Notes: generated by a model not told the origin, from the letters alone. A stretch of 64,000 nt of DNA from Symsagittifera roscoffensis (GCF_963678635.1 NC_087062.1:18895789-18959788), one strand, 5' to 3'; positions 43,117 to 57,461 are shown, numbered from the stretch's first letter. Numbers and translations: made by a program.

Positions 43117-43912
43117 GTTTTCTCAAATTGGGTTAATTTAATCAAAAAAGCGTCAATCTAAATTTTTATTAGAAATTCAAGGCTTAAGGACATCTATTTT
43201 ATTCTAAAATTTGAGATTTTTTTTTAAGTTGAGATTTTAAAAAAATGAATCCTAATTTTTTTCTGTTTACTTACGTAGTTTTCGAATTAGCGATTACCAT
43301 CTCATTTCTTTTTTACTAGCTTGCAATGCTAGGCTTGCGTTACCTTGCAAGTGGTGCAAGGTTCCGCTTTGCCTCTTTGTTAATTTAAATGATTGTTATG
43401 TTTTATGTAAAATGATTTCTAACAAATTTTCGTTTAAGAGGAAATAATATAAATTTTTGAAATATCTTTTATATCCTTTGAAAACAAGGATAGCTGGTTG
43501 CTGTGCACTTAGCACAAACATTTCGACCAAAAAAAATCTAAAATGACAATAAAATGCAAAATTGAATTTTCTCAAATTGGGTTAATTTAATCAAAAAAGC
43601 GTCAATCTTAATTTTTTTTTAGAAATTCAAGCCTTAAGGACATCTATTTTATTCTAAAATTTGAGATTTTTTACAAGTTGAGATTTTGAAAAAATTAATC
43701 CTAATTTTTTTCTGTTTACTTAAGTAGTTTTCGAATTAGCGATTACCATCTCATTTCTTTTTTACTAGCTTGCAATGCTAGGCTTGCGTTACATTGCAAG
43801 TGGTGCAAGTTTCCGCTTTGCCTCTTTGTTAATTTAAATGAATGTTCTAGTTTTATGTAAAATGATTTCTAACAAATTTTCGTTTCAGAGGAAATAATAT
43901 AAATTTTTGAAA
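43117..43912 (+). repeat. Spacer unit in tandem, without Helitron (empty site) and with its 3' half
   Basis: TTTTCTCAAATTGGGTTAAT starts at 43117 and again at 43571, a 454-bp period. In the first unit the sequence TTTTTGAAA|TATCTTTTATA runs uninterrupted across 43462/43463. In the second, the same TTTTTGAAA at 43912 is followed by the Helitron start. Each unit contains a hairpin motif (GCAAGTGGTGCAAGGTTCCG at 43347 and about 43797). Confidence 0.88.
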
Positions 43913-46900
43913 TCTATTATCTATTATATATTTAAATGCGGGCTTCACTATCTCGCCATGTTTAAGCTTTTTCAACGTATTATTTTAACATGTTTAAGTT
44001 ATATCATATATTGCAATGGGTAAGAATTTTTTTTTCGATTTTCCAATTTGATTTTAGTGGTTACTTTACCGAGTTTAAATTAAGCAGCCCAATATCGAAT
44101 TAGGGGTGGCGAATTTGGCCTCCAATTTTGAATGCCCGATCATTTTAGTTAACAAGATAAGATGATTTTTGAGATTTTTTCAGAATTTGAAATAAAATAA
44201 TTTACAAAACTTGAAGTTCCCAACCCTGTAGTTGGGTGCTGTCAGAATACTCTAAGGAGTTACAAATCTTGCCTCCAAATATGACTGTTCAAATCCTTGT
44301 AGTTTTCGAGATAGACGTTTTTTGTGTTTTTTTTCAAAAAAATTTCAGAAAATTTAGTTTAATTTGTTTTCGCAAAATCTGATATTCCCAATCCTGTAGT
44401 TGGGTCCTGTCAGAGTATTCTCAAAGATTGCGAATCTTGCCTCCAAATATGACTGCTCAATTCTTTGTAGTTTTCGAGATATGATGTTTTTTGTGATTTT
44501 TTCAAAAATTTTCAGAAAATTTTAATTAATTATTTCTCAAAATTTGAAATTCCCAATCTTGTAGTTGGGTGCTGTCGGAGTAACCTAAGGAGGTACAAAT
44601 CTTGCCTCCAAATATGACTGTTTAAATTTTTGTAGTTTTCGAGATGTGACGTTTTTTTGTGATTTTAAAAAAAAAATTCAATAACCTATATTAATTTTTT
44701 TCGTAAAGTCTGAAACCATGTAGTTGGGTCCTGTCAGAGTAATCTCAAAGATTGCGAATCTTGCCTCCAAATTTGATTGCTCAGTTCTTTGTAGTTTTCG
44801 AGATATGACGTTTTTTTGTGATTTTTTCAAAAATTTTCAGAAAACTTAAATTATTATTAGTTTTTAAAACTCTGAAATTCCCAACCCTGTAGTTAATTCA
44901 TTTCAGAGTACTCTCAAAGATTTCGAATCTTGCCTCCAAGTATGACTGCTCAGTTCTTTGTAGTTTTCGAGATATGACGATTTTTGTGATTTTTTCAAAA
45001 TTTTTCAGAAAACTTCAGAAAGTTTAAATTAATTGTTTTTCAAAATTTGAAATTTCCAACGCTATAGTTCGGTGTTGTCAGGGTAATCTAAAGAGTTGCA
45101 AATCTTGCCACATGCGACTGCTAAACGCGACTGCTCAATGCTTTTAGTTTCCGCGATGTGACGTTTATTGATTTTTTCAAAATTTTTTCAGAAATTTGAA
45201 ATATAATAATTTACAAAACTTGAAGTTCCCAACCCTGTAGTTGGGTGCAGTCAGAATACTCTAGGGAGTTACAAATCTTGCCTCCAAATATGACTGTTCA
45301 ATTCCTTGTAGTTTTCGAGATAGACTTTTTTGTGATTTTTTCAAAAAATTTTCAGAAAATTTAGATTATTTTTTTTCGCAAAATCTGATATTCCCAACCC
45401 TGTAGTTGGGTCCTGTCAGAGTATTCTCAAAGATTGCGAATCTTGCCTCCAAATATGACTGCTCAATTCTTTGTAGTTTTCGAGATATGATGTTTTTTGT
45501 GATTTTTTCAAAAATTTTCAGAAAATTTTAATTTATGATTTCTCAAAATATTGAAATTCCCAATCTTGTAGTTGGGTGCTGTCGGAGTACCCTAAGGGGT
45601 TACAAATCTTGCCTCCAAATATGACTGATTAAATCTTTGTAGTTTTCGAGATGTGACGTTTTTTTGTGATTTTTCAAAAAAAAATTCAGTAACCAATATT
45701 AATTTTTTTCGTAAAGTCTGAAACCATGTAGTTGGGTCCTGTCAGAGTAATCTCAAAGATTGCGAATCTTGCCTCCAAATTTGATTGCTCAGTTCTTTGT
45801 AGTTTTCGAGATATGACGTTTTTTTGTGATTTTTTCAAAAGTTTTCAGAAAACTTAAATTATTATTAGTTTTTAAAAATCTGAAATTCCCAACCCTGTAG
45901 TTAATTCCTTTCAGAGTACTCTCAAAGATTTCGAATCTTGCCTCCAAGTATGACTGCTCAGTTCTTTGTAGTTTTCGAGGTATGGCGATTTTTGTGATTT
46001 TTTCAAAATTTTTCAGAAAACTTCAGAAAGTTTAAATTAATTGTTTTTCAAAATTTGAAATTTCCAACGCTATAGTTCGGTGTTGTCAGGGTACTCTAAA
46101 GAGTTGCAAATCTTGCCACATGCGACTGCTAAACGCGACTGCTCAATGCTTTTAGTTTCCGCGATGTGACGTTTTTTGATTTTTTCAAAATTTTTTCAGA
46201 AATTTGAAATAAAATAATTTACAAAACTTGAAGTTCCCAACCCTGTAGTTGAGTGCAGTCAGAATACTCTAAGGAGTTACAAATCTTGCCTCCAAATATG
46301 ACTGTTCAATTCCTTGTAGTTTTCGAGATAGACTTTTTTTGTGATTTTTTTCAAAAAATTTTCAGAAAATTTAGATTATTTTTTTTTTCGCAAAATCTGA
46401 TATTCCCAACCCTGTAGTTGGGTCCTGTCAGAGTATTCTCAAAGATTGCGAATCTTGCCTCCAAATATGACTGCTCAATTCTTTGTAGTTATCGAGATAT
46501 GATGTTTTTTGTGATTTTTTCAAAAATTTTCAGAAAATTTTAATTTAATATTTCTCAAAATTTGAAATTCCCAATCTTGTAGTTGGGTGCTGTCGGAGTA
46601 CCCTAAGGAGTTACAAATCTTGCCTCCAAATATGACTGTTTAAAACTTTGTAGTTTTCGAGATGTGACGTTTTTTTGTGATTTTTCAAAAAAAAATTCAG
46701 TAACCAATATTAATTTTTTTTGTAAAGTCTGAAACCATGTAGTTGGGTCCTGTCAGAGTATTCTCAAAGATTGCGAATCTTGCCTCCAAATATGACTGCT
46801 CAATTCTTTGTAGTTTTTGAGATATGATGTTTTTTGTGATTTTTTCAAAAATTTTCAGAAAATTTTAATTTATTATTTCTCAAAATTTGAAATTCCCAAT

Positions 46901-47384
46901 CTTGTAGTTGGGTGCTGTCGGAGTACCCTAAGGAGTTACAAATCTTGCCTCCAACTATGACTGTTTAAATCTTTGTAGTTTTCGAGATGTGACGTTTTTT
47001 GTGATTTTTCAAAAAAAATTCAGTAACCAATATTAATTTTTTTCGTAAAGTCTGAAACCATGTAGTTGGGTCCTGTCAGAGTAATCTCAAAGATTGCGAA
47101 TCTTGCCTCCAAGTATGACTGCTCAGTTCTTTGTAGTTTTCGAGATATGACGATTTTTGTGATTTTTTCAAAATTTTTCAGAAAATTTCAGAAAGTTTAA
47201 ATTAATTGTTTTTCAAAATTTGAAATTTCCAACGCTTTAGTTCGGTGTTGTCAGGGTACTCTAAAGAGTTGCAAATCTTGCCACATGCGACTGCTAAACG
47301 CGACTGCTCAATGCTTTTAGTTTCCGCGATGTGACGTTTTTTGATTTTTTCAAAATTTTTTCAAATTTGAAATAAAATAATTTA

Positions 47385-49060
47385 CAAAACTTGAAGTTCC
47401 CAACCCTGTAGTTGGGTGCAGTCAGAATACTCTAAGGAGTTACAAATCTTGCCTCCAAATATGACTGTTCAAATCCTTGTAGTTTTCGAGATAGACTTTT
47501 TTTGTGATTTTTTCAAAAAATTTTCAGAAAATTTAGATTATTTTTTTTTCGCAAAATCTGATATTCCCAACCCTGTAGTTGGGTCCTGTCAGAGTATTCT
47601 CAAAGATTGCGAATCTTGCCTCCAAATATGACTGCTCAATTCTTTGTAGTTTTCGAGATATGATGTTTTTTGTGATTTTTTCAAAAATTTTCAGAAAATT
47701 TTAATATAATATTTCTCAAAATTTGAAATTCCCAATCTTGTAGTTGGGTGCTGTCGGAGTACCCTAAGGAGTTACAAATCTTGCCTCCAAATATGACTGT
47801 TTAAATCTTTGTAGTTTTCGAGATGTGACGTTTTTTTGTGATTTTTCAAAAAAAAATGCAGTAACCAATATTAATTTTTTTCGTAAAGTCTGAAACCATG
47901 TAGTTGGGTCCTGTCAGAGTAATCTCAAAGATTGCGAATCTTGCCTCCAAGTATGACTGCTCAGTTCTTTGTAGTTTTCGAGATATGACGATTTTTGTGA
48001 TTTTTTCAAAATTTTTCAGAAAATTTCAGAAAGTTTAAATTAATTGTTTTTCAAAATTTGAAATTTCCAACGCTTTAGTTCGGTGTTGTCAGGGTACTCT
48101 AAAGAGTTGCAAATCTTGCCACATGCGACTGCTAAACGCGACTGCTCAATGCTTTTAGTTTCCGCGATGTGACGTTTTTTGATTTTTTCAAAATTTTTTC
48201 AAATTTGAAATAAAATAATTTACAAAACTTGAAGTTCCCAACCCTGTAGTTGGGTGCAGTCAGAATACTCTAAGGAGTTACAAATCTTGCCTCCAAATAT
48301 GACTGTTCAAATCCTTGTAGTTTTCGAGATAGACTTTTTTTGTGATTTTTTCAAAAAATTTTCAGAAAATTTAGATTATTTTTTTTTCGCAAAATCTGAT
48401 ATTCCCAACCCTGTAGTTGGGTCCTGTCAGAGTATTCTCAAAGATTGCGAATCTTGCCTCCAAATATGACTGCTCAATTCTTTGTAGTTTTCGAGATATG
48501 ATGTTTTTTGTGATTTTTTCAAAAATTTTCAGAAAATTTTATTATAATATTTCTCAAAATTTGAAATTCCCAATCTTGTAGTTGGGTGCTGTCGGAGTAC
48601 CCTAAGGAGTTACAAATCTTGCCTCCAAATATGACTGTTTAAATCTTTGTAGTTTTCGAGATGTGACGTTTTTTTGTGATTTTTCAAAAAAAAAATGCAG
48701 TAACCAATATTAATTTTTTTCGTAAAGTCTGAAACCATGTAGTTGGGTCCTGTCAGAGTAATCTCAAAGATTGCGAATCTTGCCTCCAAATTTGATTGCT
48801 CAGTTCTTTGTAGTTTTCGAGATATGACGTTTTTTTGTGATTTTTTCAAAAATTTTCAGAAAACTTAAATTATTATTAGTTTTTAAAAATCTGAAATTCC
48901 CAACCCTGTAGTTAGTTTCTTTCAGAGTACTCTCAAAGATTTCGAATCTTGCCTCCAAGTATGACTGCTCAGTTCTTTGTAGTTTTCGAGATATGACGAT
49001 TTTTGTGATTTTTTCAAAATTTTTCAGAAAACTTCAGAAAGTTTAAATTAATTGTTTTTC
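47385..49060 (+). repeat. 838-bp higher-order variant, next to a copy of the same start
   Basis: The segment beginning near 47.39 kb is repeated near identically from 48.23 kb, offset 838. The first unit lacks part of types D and E because a D/E hybrid monomer (AAACCATGTAG…CTCCAAGTATGAC) joins them. The second returns to the complete six-type order after about 48.7 kb. Confidence 0.8.
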
Positions 49061-50869
49061 AAAATTTGAAATTTCCAACGCTATAGTTCGGTGTTGTCAG
49101 GGTACTCTAAAGAGTTGCAAATCTTGCCACATGCGACTGCTAAACGCGACTGCTCAATGCTTTTAGTTTCCGCGATGTGACGTTTTTTGATTTGTTCAAA
49201 ATTTTTTCAGAAATTTGAAATAAAATAAATTACAAAACTTGAAGTTCCCAACCCTGTAGTTGGGTGCAGTCAAAATACTCTAAGGAGTTACAAATCTTGC
49301 CTCCAAATATGACTGTTCAATTCCTTGTAGTTTTCGAGATAGACTTTTTTTTGTGATTTTTTCAAAAAATTTTCAGAAATTTTAGATTATTTTTTTTTTC
49401 GCAAAATCTGATATTCCCAACCCTGTAGTTGGGTCCTGTCAGAGTATTCTCAAAGATTGCGAATCTTGCCTCCAAATATGACTGCTCAATTCTTTGTAGT
49501 TTTCGAGATATGATGTTTTTTGTGATTTTTTCAAAAATTTTCAGAAAATTTTAATTTAATATTTCTCAAAATTTGAAATTCCCAATCTTGTAGTTGGGTG
49601 CTGTCGGAGTACCCTAAAGAGTTACAAATCTTGCCTCCAAATATGACTTTTTAAATCTTTGTAGTTTTCGAGATGTGACGTTTTTCTGTGATTTTTCAAA
49701 AAAAAATTCAGTTACCAATATTAATTTTTTTCGTAAAGTCTGAAACCATGTAGTTGGGTCCTGTCAGAGTAATCTCAAAGATTGCGAATCTTGCCTCCAA
49801 ATTTGATTGCTCAGTTCTTTGTAGTTTTCGAGCTATGACGTTTTTTTGTGATTTTTTCAAAAATTTTCAGAAAACTTAAATTATTATTAGTTTTTAAAAA
49901 TCTGAAATTCCCAACCCTGTAGTTAGTTCCTTTCAGAGTACTCTCAAAGATTTCGAATCTTGCCTCCAAGTATGACTGCTCAGTTCTTTGTAGTTTTCGA
50001 GATATGACGATTTTTGTGATTTTTTCAAAATTTTTCAGAAAACTTCAGAAAGTTTAAATTAATTGTTTTTCAAAATTTGAAATTTCCAACGCTATAGTTC
50101 GGTGTTGTCAGGGTACTCTAAAGAGTTGCAAATCTTGCCACATGCGACTGCTAAACGCGACTGCTCAATGCTTTTAGTTTCCGCGATGTGACGTTTTTTG
50201 ATTTTTTTCAAAATTTTTTCAGAAATTTGAAATAAAATAAATTACAAAACTTGAAGTTCCCAACCCTGTAGTTGGGTGCAGTCAGAATACTCTAAGGAGT
50301 TACAAATCTTGCCTCCAAATATGACTGTTTAAAACTTTGTAGTTTTCGAGATGTGACGTTGTTTTGTGATTTTTCAAAAAAAAATTCAGTAACCAATATT
50401 AATTTTTTTGTAAAGTCTGAAACCATGTAGTTGGGTCCTGTCAGAGTAATCTCAAAGATTGCGAATCTTGCCTCCAAATTTGATTGCTCAGTTCTTTGTA
50501 GTTTTCGAGATATGACGTTTTTTTGTGATTTTTTCAAAAATTTTCAGAAAACTTAAATTATTATTAGTTTTTAAAAATCTGAAATTCCCAACCCTGTAGT
50601 TAGTTCCTTTCAGAGTACTCTCAAAGATTTCGAATCTTGCCTCCAAGTATGACTGCTCAGTTCTTTGTAGTTTTCGAGATATGACAATTTTTGTGATTTT
50701 TCAAAATTTTTCAGAAAACTTCAGAAAGTTTAAATTAATTGTTTTTCAAAATTTGCAATTTCCAACGCTATAGTTCGGTGTTGTCAGGGTACTCTAAAGA
50801 GTTGCAAATCTTGCCACATGCGACTGCTAAACGCGACGTGACGTTTTTTGATTTTTCAAAATTTTTTTC

Positions 50870-53800
50870 AGAAATTTGAAATAAAATAATTTACAAAACT
50901 TGAAGTTCCCAACCCTGTAGTTGGGTGCAGTCAGAATACTCTAAGGAGTTACAAATTTTGCCTCCAAAAATGACTGTTCAAATCCTTGTAGTTTTCGAGA
51001 TAGACTTTTTTGTAATTTTTTCAAAAATTTTTCAGAAAATTTAGATAATTTTTTTTTCGCAAAATCTGATATTCCCAACCCTGTAGTTGGGTCCTGTCAG
51101 AGTATTCTCAAAGATTGCGAATCTTGCCTCCAAATATGACTGCTCAATTCTTTGTAGTTTTCGAGATATGATGTTTTTTGTGATTTTTTCAAAAATTTTC
51201 AGAAAATTTTAATTTATTATTTATCAAAATTTGAAATTCCCAATCTTGTAGTTGGGTGCTGTCGGAGTACCCTAAGGAGTTACCAATCTTGCCTCCAAAT
51301 ATGACTGTTTAAATCTTTGTAGTTTTCGAGATGTGACGTTTTTTTGTGATTTTTCAAAAAAAAATTCAGAAACCAATTTTAATTTTTTTTCGTAAAGTTC
51401 GAAACCCTGTAGTTGGGTCCTGTCAGAGTAATCTCAAAGATTGCGAATCTTGCCTCCAAATTTGATTGCTCAGTTCTTTGTAGTTTTCGAGATATGACGT
51501 TTTTTTGTGATTTTTTCAAAAATTTTCAGAAAACTTGAATTATTATTAGTTTTTAAAAATCTGAAATTCCCAACCCTGTAGTTAGTTCCTTTCAGAGTAC
51601 CCTCAAAGATTTCGAATCTTGCCTCCAAGTATGACTGCTCAGTTCTTTGTAGTTTTCGAGATGTGACGTTTTTTTGTGATTTTTCAAAAAAAAATTCAGA
51701 AACCAATATTAATTTTTTTCGTAAAGTCTGAAACCATGTAGTTGGGTCCTGTCAGAGTAATCTCAAAGATTGCGAATTTTGCCTCCAAATTTGATTGCTC
51801 AGTTCTGTGTAGTTTTCGAGATATGACGTTTTTTTGTGATTTTTTCAAAAATTTTCAGAAAACTTAAATTATTATTAGTTTTTAAAAATCTGAAATTCCC
51901 AACCCTGTAGTTAGTTCCTTTCAGAGTACTCTCAAAGATTTCGAATCTTGCCTCCAAGTATGACTGCTCAGTTCTTTGTAGTTTTCGAGATATAACGATT
52001 TTTGTGATTTTTCAAAATTTTTCAGAAAACTTCAGAAAGTTTAAATTAATTGTTTTTCAAAATTTGAAATTTCCAACGCTATAGTTCGGTGTTGTCAGGG
52101 TACTCTAAAGAGTTGCAAATTGCAAATCTTGCCACATGCGACTGCTAAACGCGACGTGACGTTTTTTGATTTTTCAAAATTTTTCTCAGAAATTTGAAAT
52201 AAAATAATTTACAAAACTTGAAGTTCCCAACCCTGTAGTTGGGTGCAGTCAGAATACTCTAAGGAGTTACAAATCTTGCCTCCAAAAATGACTGTTCAAA
52301 TCCTTGTAGTTTTCGAGATAGACTTTTTTTGTGATTTTTTCAAAAATTTTTCACAAAATTTAGATTATTTTTTTTCGCAAAATCTGATATTCCCAACCCT
52401 GTAGTTGGGTCCTGTCAGAGTATTCTCAAAGATTGCGAATCTTGCCTCCAAGTATGACTGCTCAGTTCTTTGTAGTTTTCGAGATATGACAATTTTTGTG
52501 ATTTTTCAAAATTTTTCAGAAAACTTCAGAAAGTTTAAATTAATTGTTTTTCAAAATTTGCAATTTCCAACGCTATAGTTCGGTGTTGTCAGGGTACTCT
52601 AAAGAGTTGCAAATCTTGCCACATGCGACTGCTAAACGCGACGTGACGTTTTTTGATTTTTCAAAATTTTTCTCAGAAATTTGAAATAAAATAATTTACA
52701 AAACTTGAAGTTCCCAACCCTGTAGTTGGGTGCAGTCAGAATACTCTAAGGAGTTACAAATTTTGCCTCCAAAAATGACTGTTCAAATCCTTGTAGTTTT
52801 CGAGATAGACTTTTGTAATTTTTTCAAAAATTTTTCAGAAAATTTAGATAATTTTTTTTTCGCAAAATCTGATATTCCCAACCCTGTAGTTGGGTCCTGT
52901 CAGAGTATTCTCAAAGATTGCGAATCTTGCCTCCAAATATGACTGCTCAATTCTTTGTAGTTTTCGAGATATGATGTTTTTTGTGATTTTTTCAAAAATT
53001 TTCAGAAAATTTTAATTTATTATTTCTCAAAATTTGAAATTCCCAATCTTGTAGTTGGGTGCTGTCGGAGTACCCTAAGGAGTTACAAATCTTGCCTCCA
53101 AATATGACTGTTTAAATCTTTGTAGTTTTCGAGATGTGACGTTTTTTTGTGATTTTTCAAAAAAAAATTCAGAAACCAATTTTAATTTTTTTTCGTAAAG
53201 TTCGAAACCCTGTAGTTGGGTCCTGTCAGAGTAATCTCAAAGATTGCGAATCTTGCCTCCAAATTTGATTGCTCAGTTCTTTGTAGTTTTCGAGATATGA
53301 CGTTTTTTTGTGATTTTTTCAAAAATTTTCAGAAAACTTAAATTATTATTAGTTTTTAAAAATCTGAAATTCCCAACCCTGTAGTTAGTTCCTTTCAGAG
53401 TACCCTCAAAGATTTCGAATCTTGCCTCCAAGTATGACTGCTCAGTTCTTTGTAGTTTTCGAGATGTGACGTTTTTTTGTGATTTTTCAAAAAAAAATTC
53501 AGAAACCAATATTAATTTTTTTCGTAAAGTCTGAAACCATGTAGTTGGGTCCTGTCAGAGTAATCTCAAAGATTGCGAATTTTGCCTCCAAATTTGATTG
53601 CTCAGTTCTGTGTAGTTTTCGAGATATGACGTTTTTTTGTGATTTTTTCAAAAATTTTCAGAAAACTTAAATTATTATTAGTTTTTTAAAATCTGAAATT
53701 CCCAACCCTGTAGTTAGTTCCTTTCAGAGTACTCTCAAAGATTTCGAATCTTGCCTCCAAGTATGACTGCTCAGTTCTTTGTAGTTTTCGAGATATAACG

Positions 53801-54480
53801 ATTTTTGTGATTTTTCAAAATTTTTCAGAAAACTTCAGAAAGTTTAAATTAATTGTTTTTCAAAATTTGAAATTTCCAACGCTATAGTTCGGTGTTGTCA
53901 GGGTACTCTAAAGAGTTGCAAATTGCAAATCTTGCCACATGCGACTGCTAAACGCGACGTGACGTTTTTTGATTTTTCAAAATTTTTCTCAGAAATTTGA
54001 AATAAAATAATTTACAAAACTTGAAGTTCCCAACCCTGTAGTTGGGTGAAGTCAGAATACTCTAAGGAGTTACAAATCTTGCCTCCAAAAATGACTGTTC
54101 AAATCCTTGTAGTTTTCGAGATAGACTTTTTTTGTGATTTTTTCAAAAATTTTTCACAAAATTTAGATTATTTTTTTTCGCAAAATCTGATATTCCCAAC
54201 CCTGTAGTTGGGTCCTGTCAGAGTATTCTCAAAGATTGCGAATCTTGCCTCCAAATATGACTGCTCAATTCTTTGTAGTTTTCGAGATATGATGTTTTTT
54301 GTGATTTTTTCAAAAATTTTCAGAAAATTTTAATATATTATTTCTCAAAATTTGAAATTCCCAATCTTGTAGTTGGGTGCTGTCGGAGTACCCTAAGGAG
54401 TTACAAATCTTGCCTCCAAATATGACTCTTTAAATCTTTGTAGTTTTCGAGATGTGACGTTTTTTTGTGATTTTTCAAAA
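50870..54480 (+). repeat. ~1.8-kb duplicated block within the satellite
   Basis: The block from about 50.87 kb repeats from about 52.68 kb at an offset near 1,805, preserving private variants: ACAAATTTTGCCTCCAAAAA at 50952 and 52755, and GTTCGAAACCCTGTAG at about 51399 and 53202. It marks a recent local duplication. Confidence 0.75.
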
Positions 54481-57461
54481 AAAAATTCAGTAACCAATTT
54501 TAATTTTTTTTTGTAAAGTTCGAAACCCTGTAGTTGGGTCCTGTCAGAGTAATCTCAAAGATTGCGAATCTTGCCTCCAAATTTGATTGCTCAGTTCTTT
54601 GCAGTTTTCGAGATATGACGTTTTTTTTGTGATTTTTTCAAAAATTTTCAGAAAACTTAAATTATTATTAGTTTTTAAAAATCTGAAATTCCCAACCCTG
54701 TAGTTAGTTCCTTTCAGAGTACCCTCAAAGATTTCGAATCTTGCCTCCAAGTATGACTGCTCAGTTCTTTGTAGTTTTCGAGTTATGACGATTTTTGTGA
54801 TTTTTTCAAAATTTTTCAGAAAAGTTCAGAAAGTTTAAATTAACTGTTTTTCAAAATTTGAAATTTCCAACGCTATAGTTCGGTGTTGTCAGGGTACTCT
54901 AAAGAGTTGCAAATCTTGCCACATGCGACTGCTAAACGCGACTGCTCAATGCTTTTAGTTTCCGCGATGTGACGTTTTTTGATTTTTTCAAAATTTTTTC
55001 AGAAATTTGAAATAAAATAATTTACAAAACTTGAAGTTCCCAACCCTGTAGTTGGGTGCAGTCAGAATACTCTAAGGAGTTACAATTCTTGCCTCCAAAT
55101 ATGACTGTTCAAATCCTTGTAGTCTTCGAGATAGACTTTTTTTTGTGATTTTTTCAAAAATTTTTCAGAAAATTTAGATTATTTTTTTTTCGCAAAATCT
55201 GATATTCCCAACCCTGTAGTTGGGTCCTGTCAGAGTATTATCAAAGATTGCGAATCTTGCCTCCAAATATGACTGCTCAATTCTTTGTAGTTTTCGAGAT
55301 ATGATGTTTTTTGTGATTTTTTCAAAAATTTTCAGAAAATTTTAATTTATTATTTCTCAAAATTTGAAATTCCCAATCTTGTAGTTGGGTGCTGTCGGAG
55401 TACCCTAAGGAGTTACAAATCTTGCCTCCAAATATGACTGTTTAAATCTTTGTAGTTTTCGAGATGTGACGTTTTTTTGTGATTTTTCAAAAAAATATTC
55501 AGAAACCAATTTTAATTTTTTTTCGTAAAGTTCGAAACCCTGTAGTTGGGTCCTGTCAGAGTAATCTCAAAGATTGCGAATCTTGCCTCCAAATTTGATT
55601 GCTCAGTTCTTTGTACTTTTCGAGATATGACGTTTTTTTGTGATTTTTTCAAAAACTTTCAGAAAACTTAAATTATTATTAGTTTTTAAAAATCTGAAAT
55701 TCCCAACCCTGTAGTTAGTTCCTTTCAGAGTACCCTCAAAGATTTCGAATCTTGCCTCCAAGTATGACTGCTCAGTTCTTTGTAGTTTTCGAGATATGAC
55801 GATTTTTGTGATTTTTTCAAAATTTTTCAGAAAACTTCAGAAAGTTTAAATTAATTGTTTTTCAAAATTTGAAATTTCCAACGCCATAGTTCGGTGTTGT
55901 CAGGGTACTCTAAAGAGTTGCAAATCTTGCCACATGCGACTGCTAAACGCGACTGCTCAATGATTTTAGTTTCCGCGATGTGACGTTTTTTGATTTTTTA
56001 AAAATTTTTTCAGAAATTTGAAATAAAATAATTTACAAAACTTGAAGTTCCCAACCCTGTAGTTGGGTGCAGTCAGAATACTCTAAGGAGTTACAAATCT
56101 TGCCTCCAAATATGACTGTTCAAATCCTTGTAGTTTTCGAGATAGACTTTTTTTGTGATTTTTCAAAAATTTTTCAGAAAATTTAGATTATTTTTTTTCG
56201 CAAAATCTGATATTCCCAACCCTGTAGTTGGGTCCTGTCAGAGTATTCTCAAAGATTGCGAATCTTGCCTCCAAATATGACTGCTCAATTCTTTGTAGTT
56301 TTCGAGATATGATGTTTTTTGTGATTTTTTCAAAAATTTTCAGAAAATTTTGATTTATTATTTCTCAAAATTTGAAATTCCCAATCTTGTAGTTGGGTGC
56401 TGTCGGAGTACCCTAAGGAGTTACAAATCTTGCCTCCAAATATGACTGTTTAAATCTTTGTAGTTTTCGAGATGTGACGTTTTTTTGTGATTTTTCAAAA
56501 AAAAATTCAGAAACCAATTTAAATTTTTTATCGTAAAGTTCGAAACCCTGTAGTTGGGTCCTGTCAGAGTAATCTCAAAGATTGCGAATCTTGCCTCCAA
56601 ATTTGATTGCTCAGTTCTTTGTACTTTTCGAGATATGACGTTTTTTTGTGATTTTTTCAAAAACTTTCAGAAAACTTAAATTATTATTAGTTTTTAAAAA
56701 TCTGAAATTCCCAAACCTGTAGTTAGGTCCTTTCAGAGTACTCTCAAAGATCTCGAATCTTGCCTCCAAGTATGACTGCTCAGTTCTTTGTAGTTTTCGA
56801 GATATGACGTTTTTTGTGATTTTTTCAAAAGTTTTCAGAAAACTTCAGAAAGTTTAAATTAATTGTTTTTCAAAATTTGAAATTTCCAACGCTAAAGTTC
56901 GGTGTTGTCAGGGTACTCTAAAGAGTTGCAAATCTTGCCACATGCGACTGCTAAACTCGACTGCTCAATGTTTTTAGTTTCCGCAATGTGACGTATTTTG
57001 ATTTTTTCAAAATTTCTCGAAGAACTTATCTACAAAGAAATTCAAAAATTTGAAAATACTAACTTGATGAAGATACAACCTTTATTGTCAGCGTACACCC
57101 AGGCGTCTCTAATATTGCCTTTTAATATGAATGCTCAAATCTTTTTAGTTTTCGAGATACGACGTTTTTTTTTCATTTTTTTTTCGGGAATTTAGGTTTT
57201 AAAAAAAAATTCACAAAATTTTGGATTCCTAACCCTATAGTAGGGTGCTCTCAGGGACTCTCAGTGGTTGCAAATCTGGCCTCCAAATTTCTCCAAGGGC
57301 CATTAAGTTTTTGAGATGACGCTTTAAAAATGGGAATTAAAAAATTTTAAAAGTTCGAAATTACCAACCCTGTAATTCGGTGCAGTCAGAGTACACTAAA
57401 AGTTTGCAGATGTTGTTTTCAATATATGCGGTTTTTTCATGAGCTGTCGAAAAATTTCGAA

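Larger units (their letters stand above)
44200..57450 (+). repeat. Satellite array, ~167-bp monomer with six-monomer higher-order unit
   Basis: Monomers share the frame CCCAACCCTGTAGTTGGGT, AATCTTGCCTCCAAATATGA, CTTTGTAGTTTTCGAGATATG and GTGATTTTTTCAAAA. Six types recur in the same order and can be told apart: A (GTGCAGTCAGAATAC), B (GTCCTGTCAGAGTATTC), C (GTGCTGTCGGAGTACCC), D (AAACCATGTAG), E (GTTAGTTCCTTTCAG), F (CGCTATAGTTCGGTG with TGCGACTGCTAAACGCGAC). Type A starts near 44.21, 45.23, 46.22, 47.39, 48.23, 49.24 and 50.25 kb and so on, giving a ~1,000-1,018-bp period with 838-bp and other shortened or lengthened variants. About 79 monomers fit. The last ~450 bases hold strongly diverged edge monomers. 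Open frames inside are repeat artefacts. Confidence 0.92.

Noticed and set aside
47416-48469. Two identical 71-codon open frames 838 bases apart
   Set aside because: They lie wholly in satellite monomers, repeat with the array period, and show no protein features; the same applies to all other open frames from 44.2 to 64 kb.
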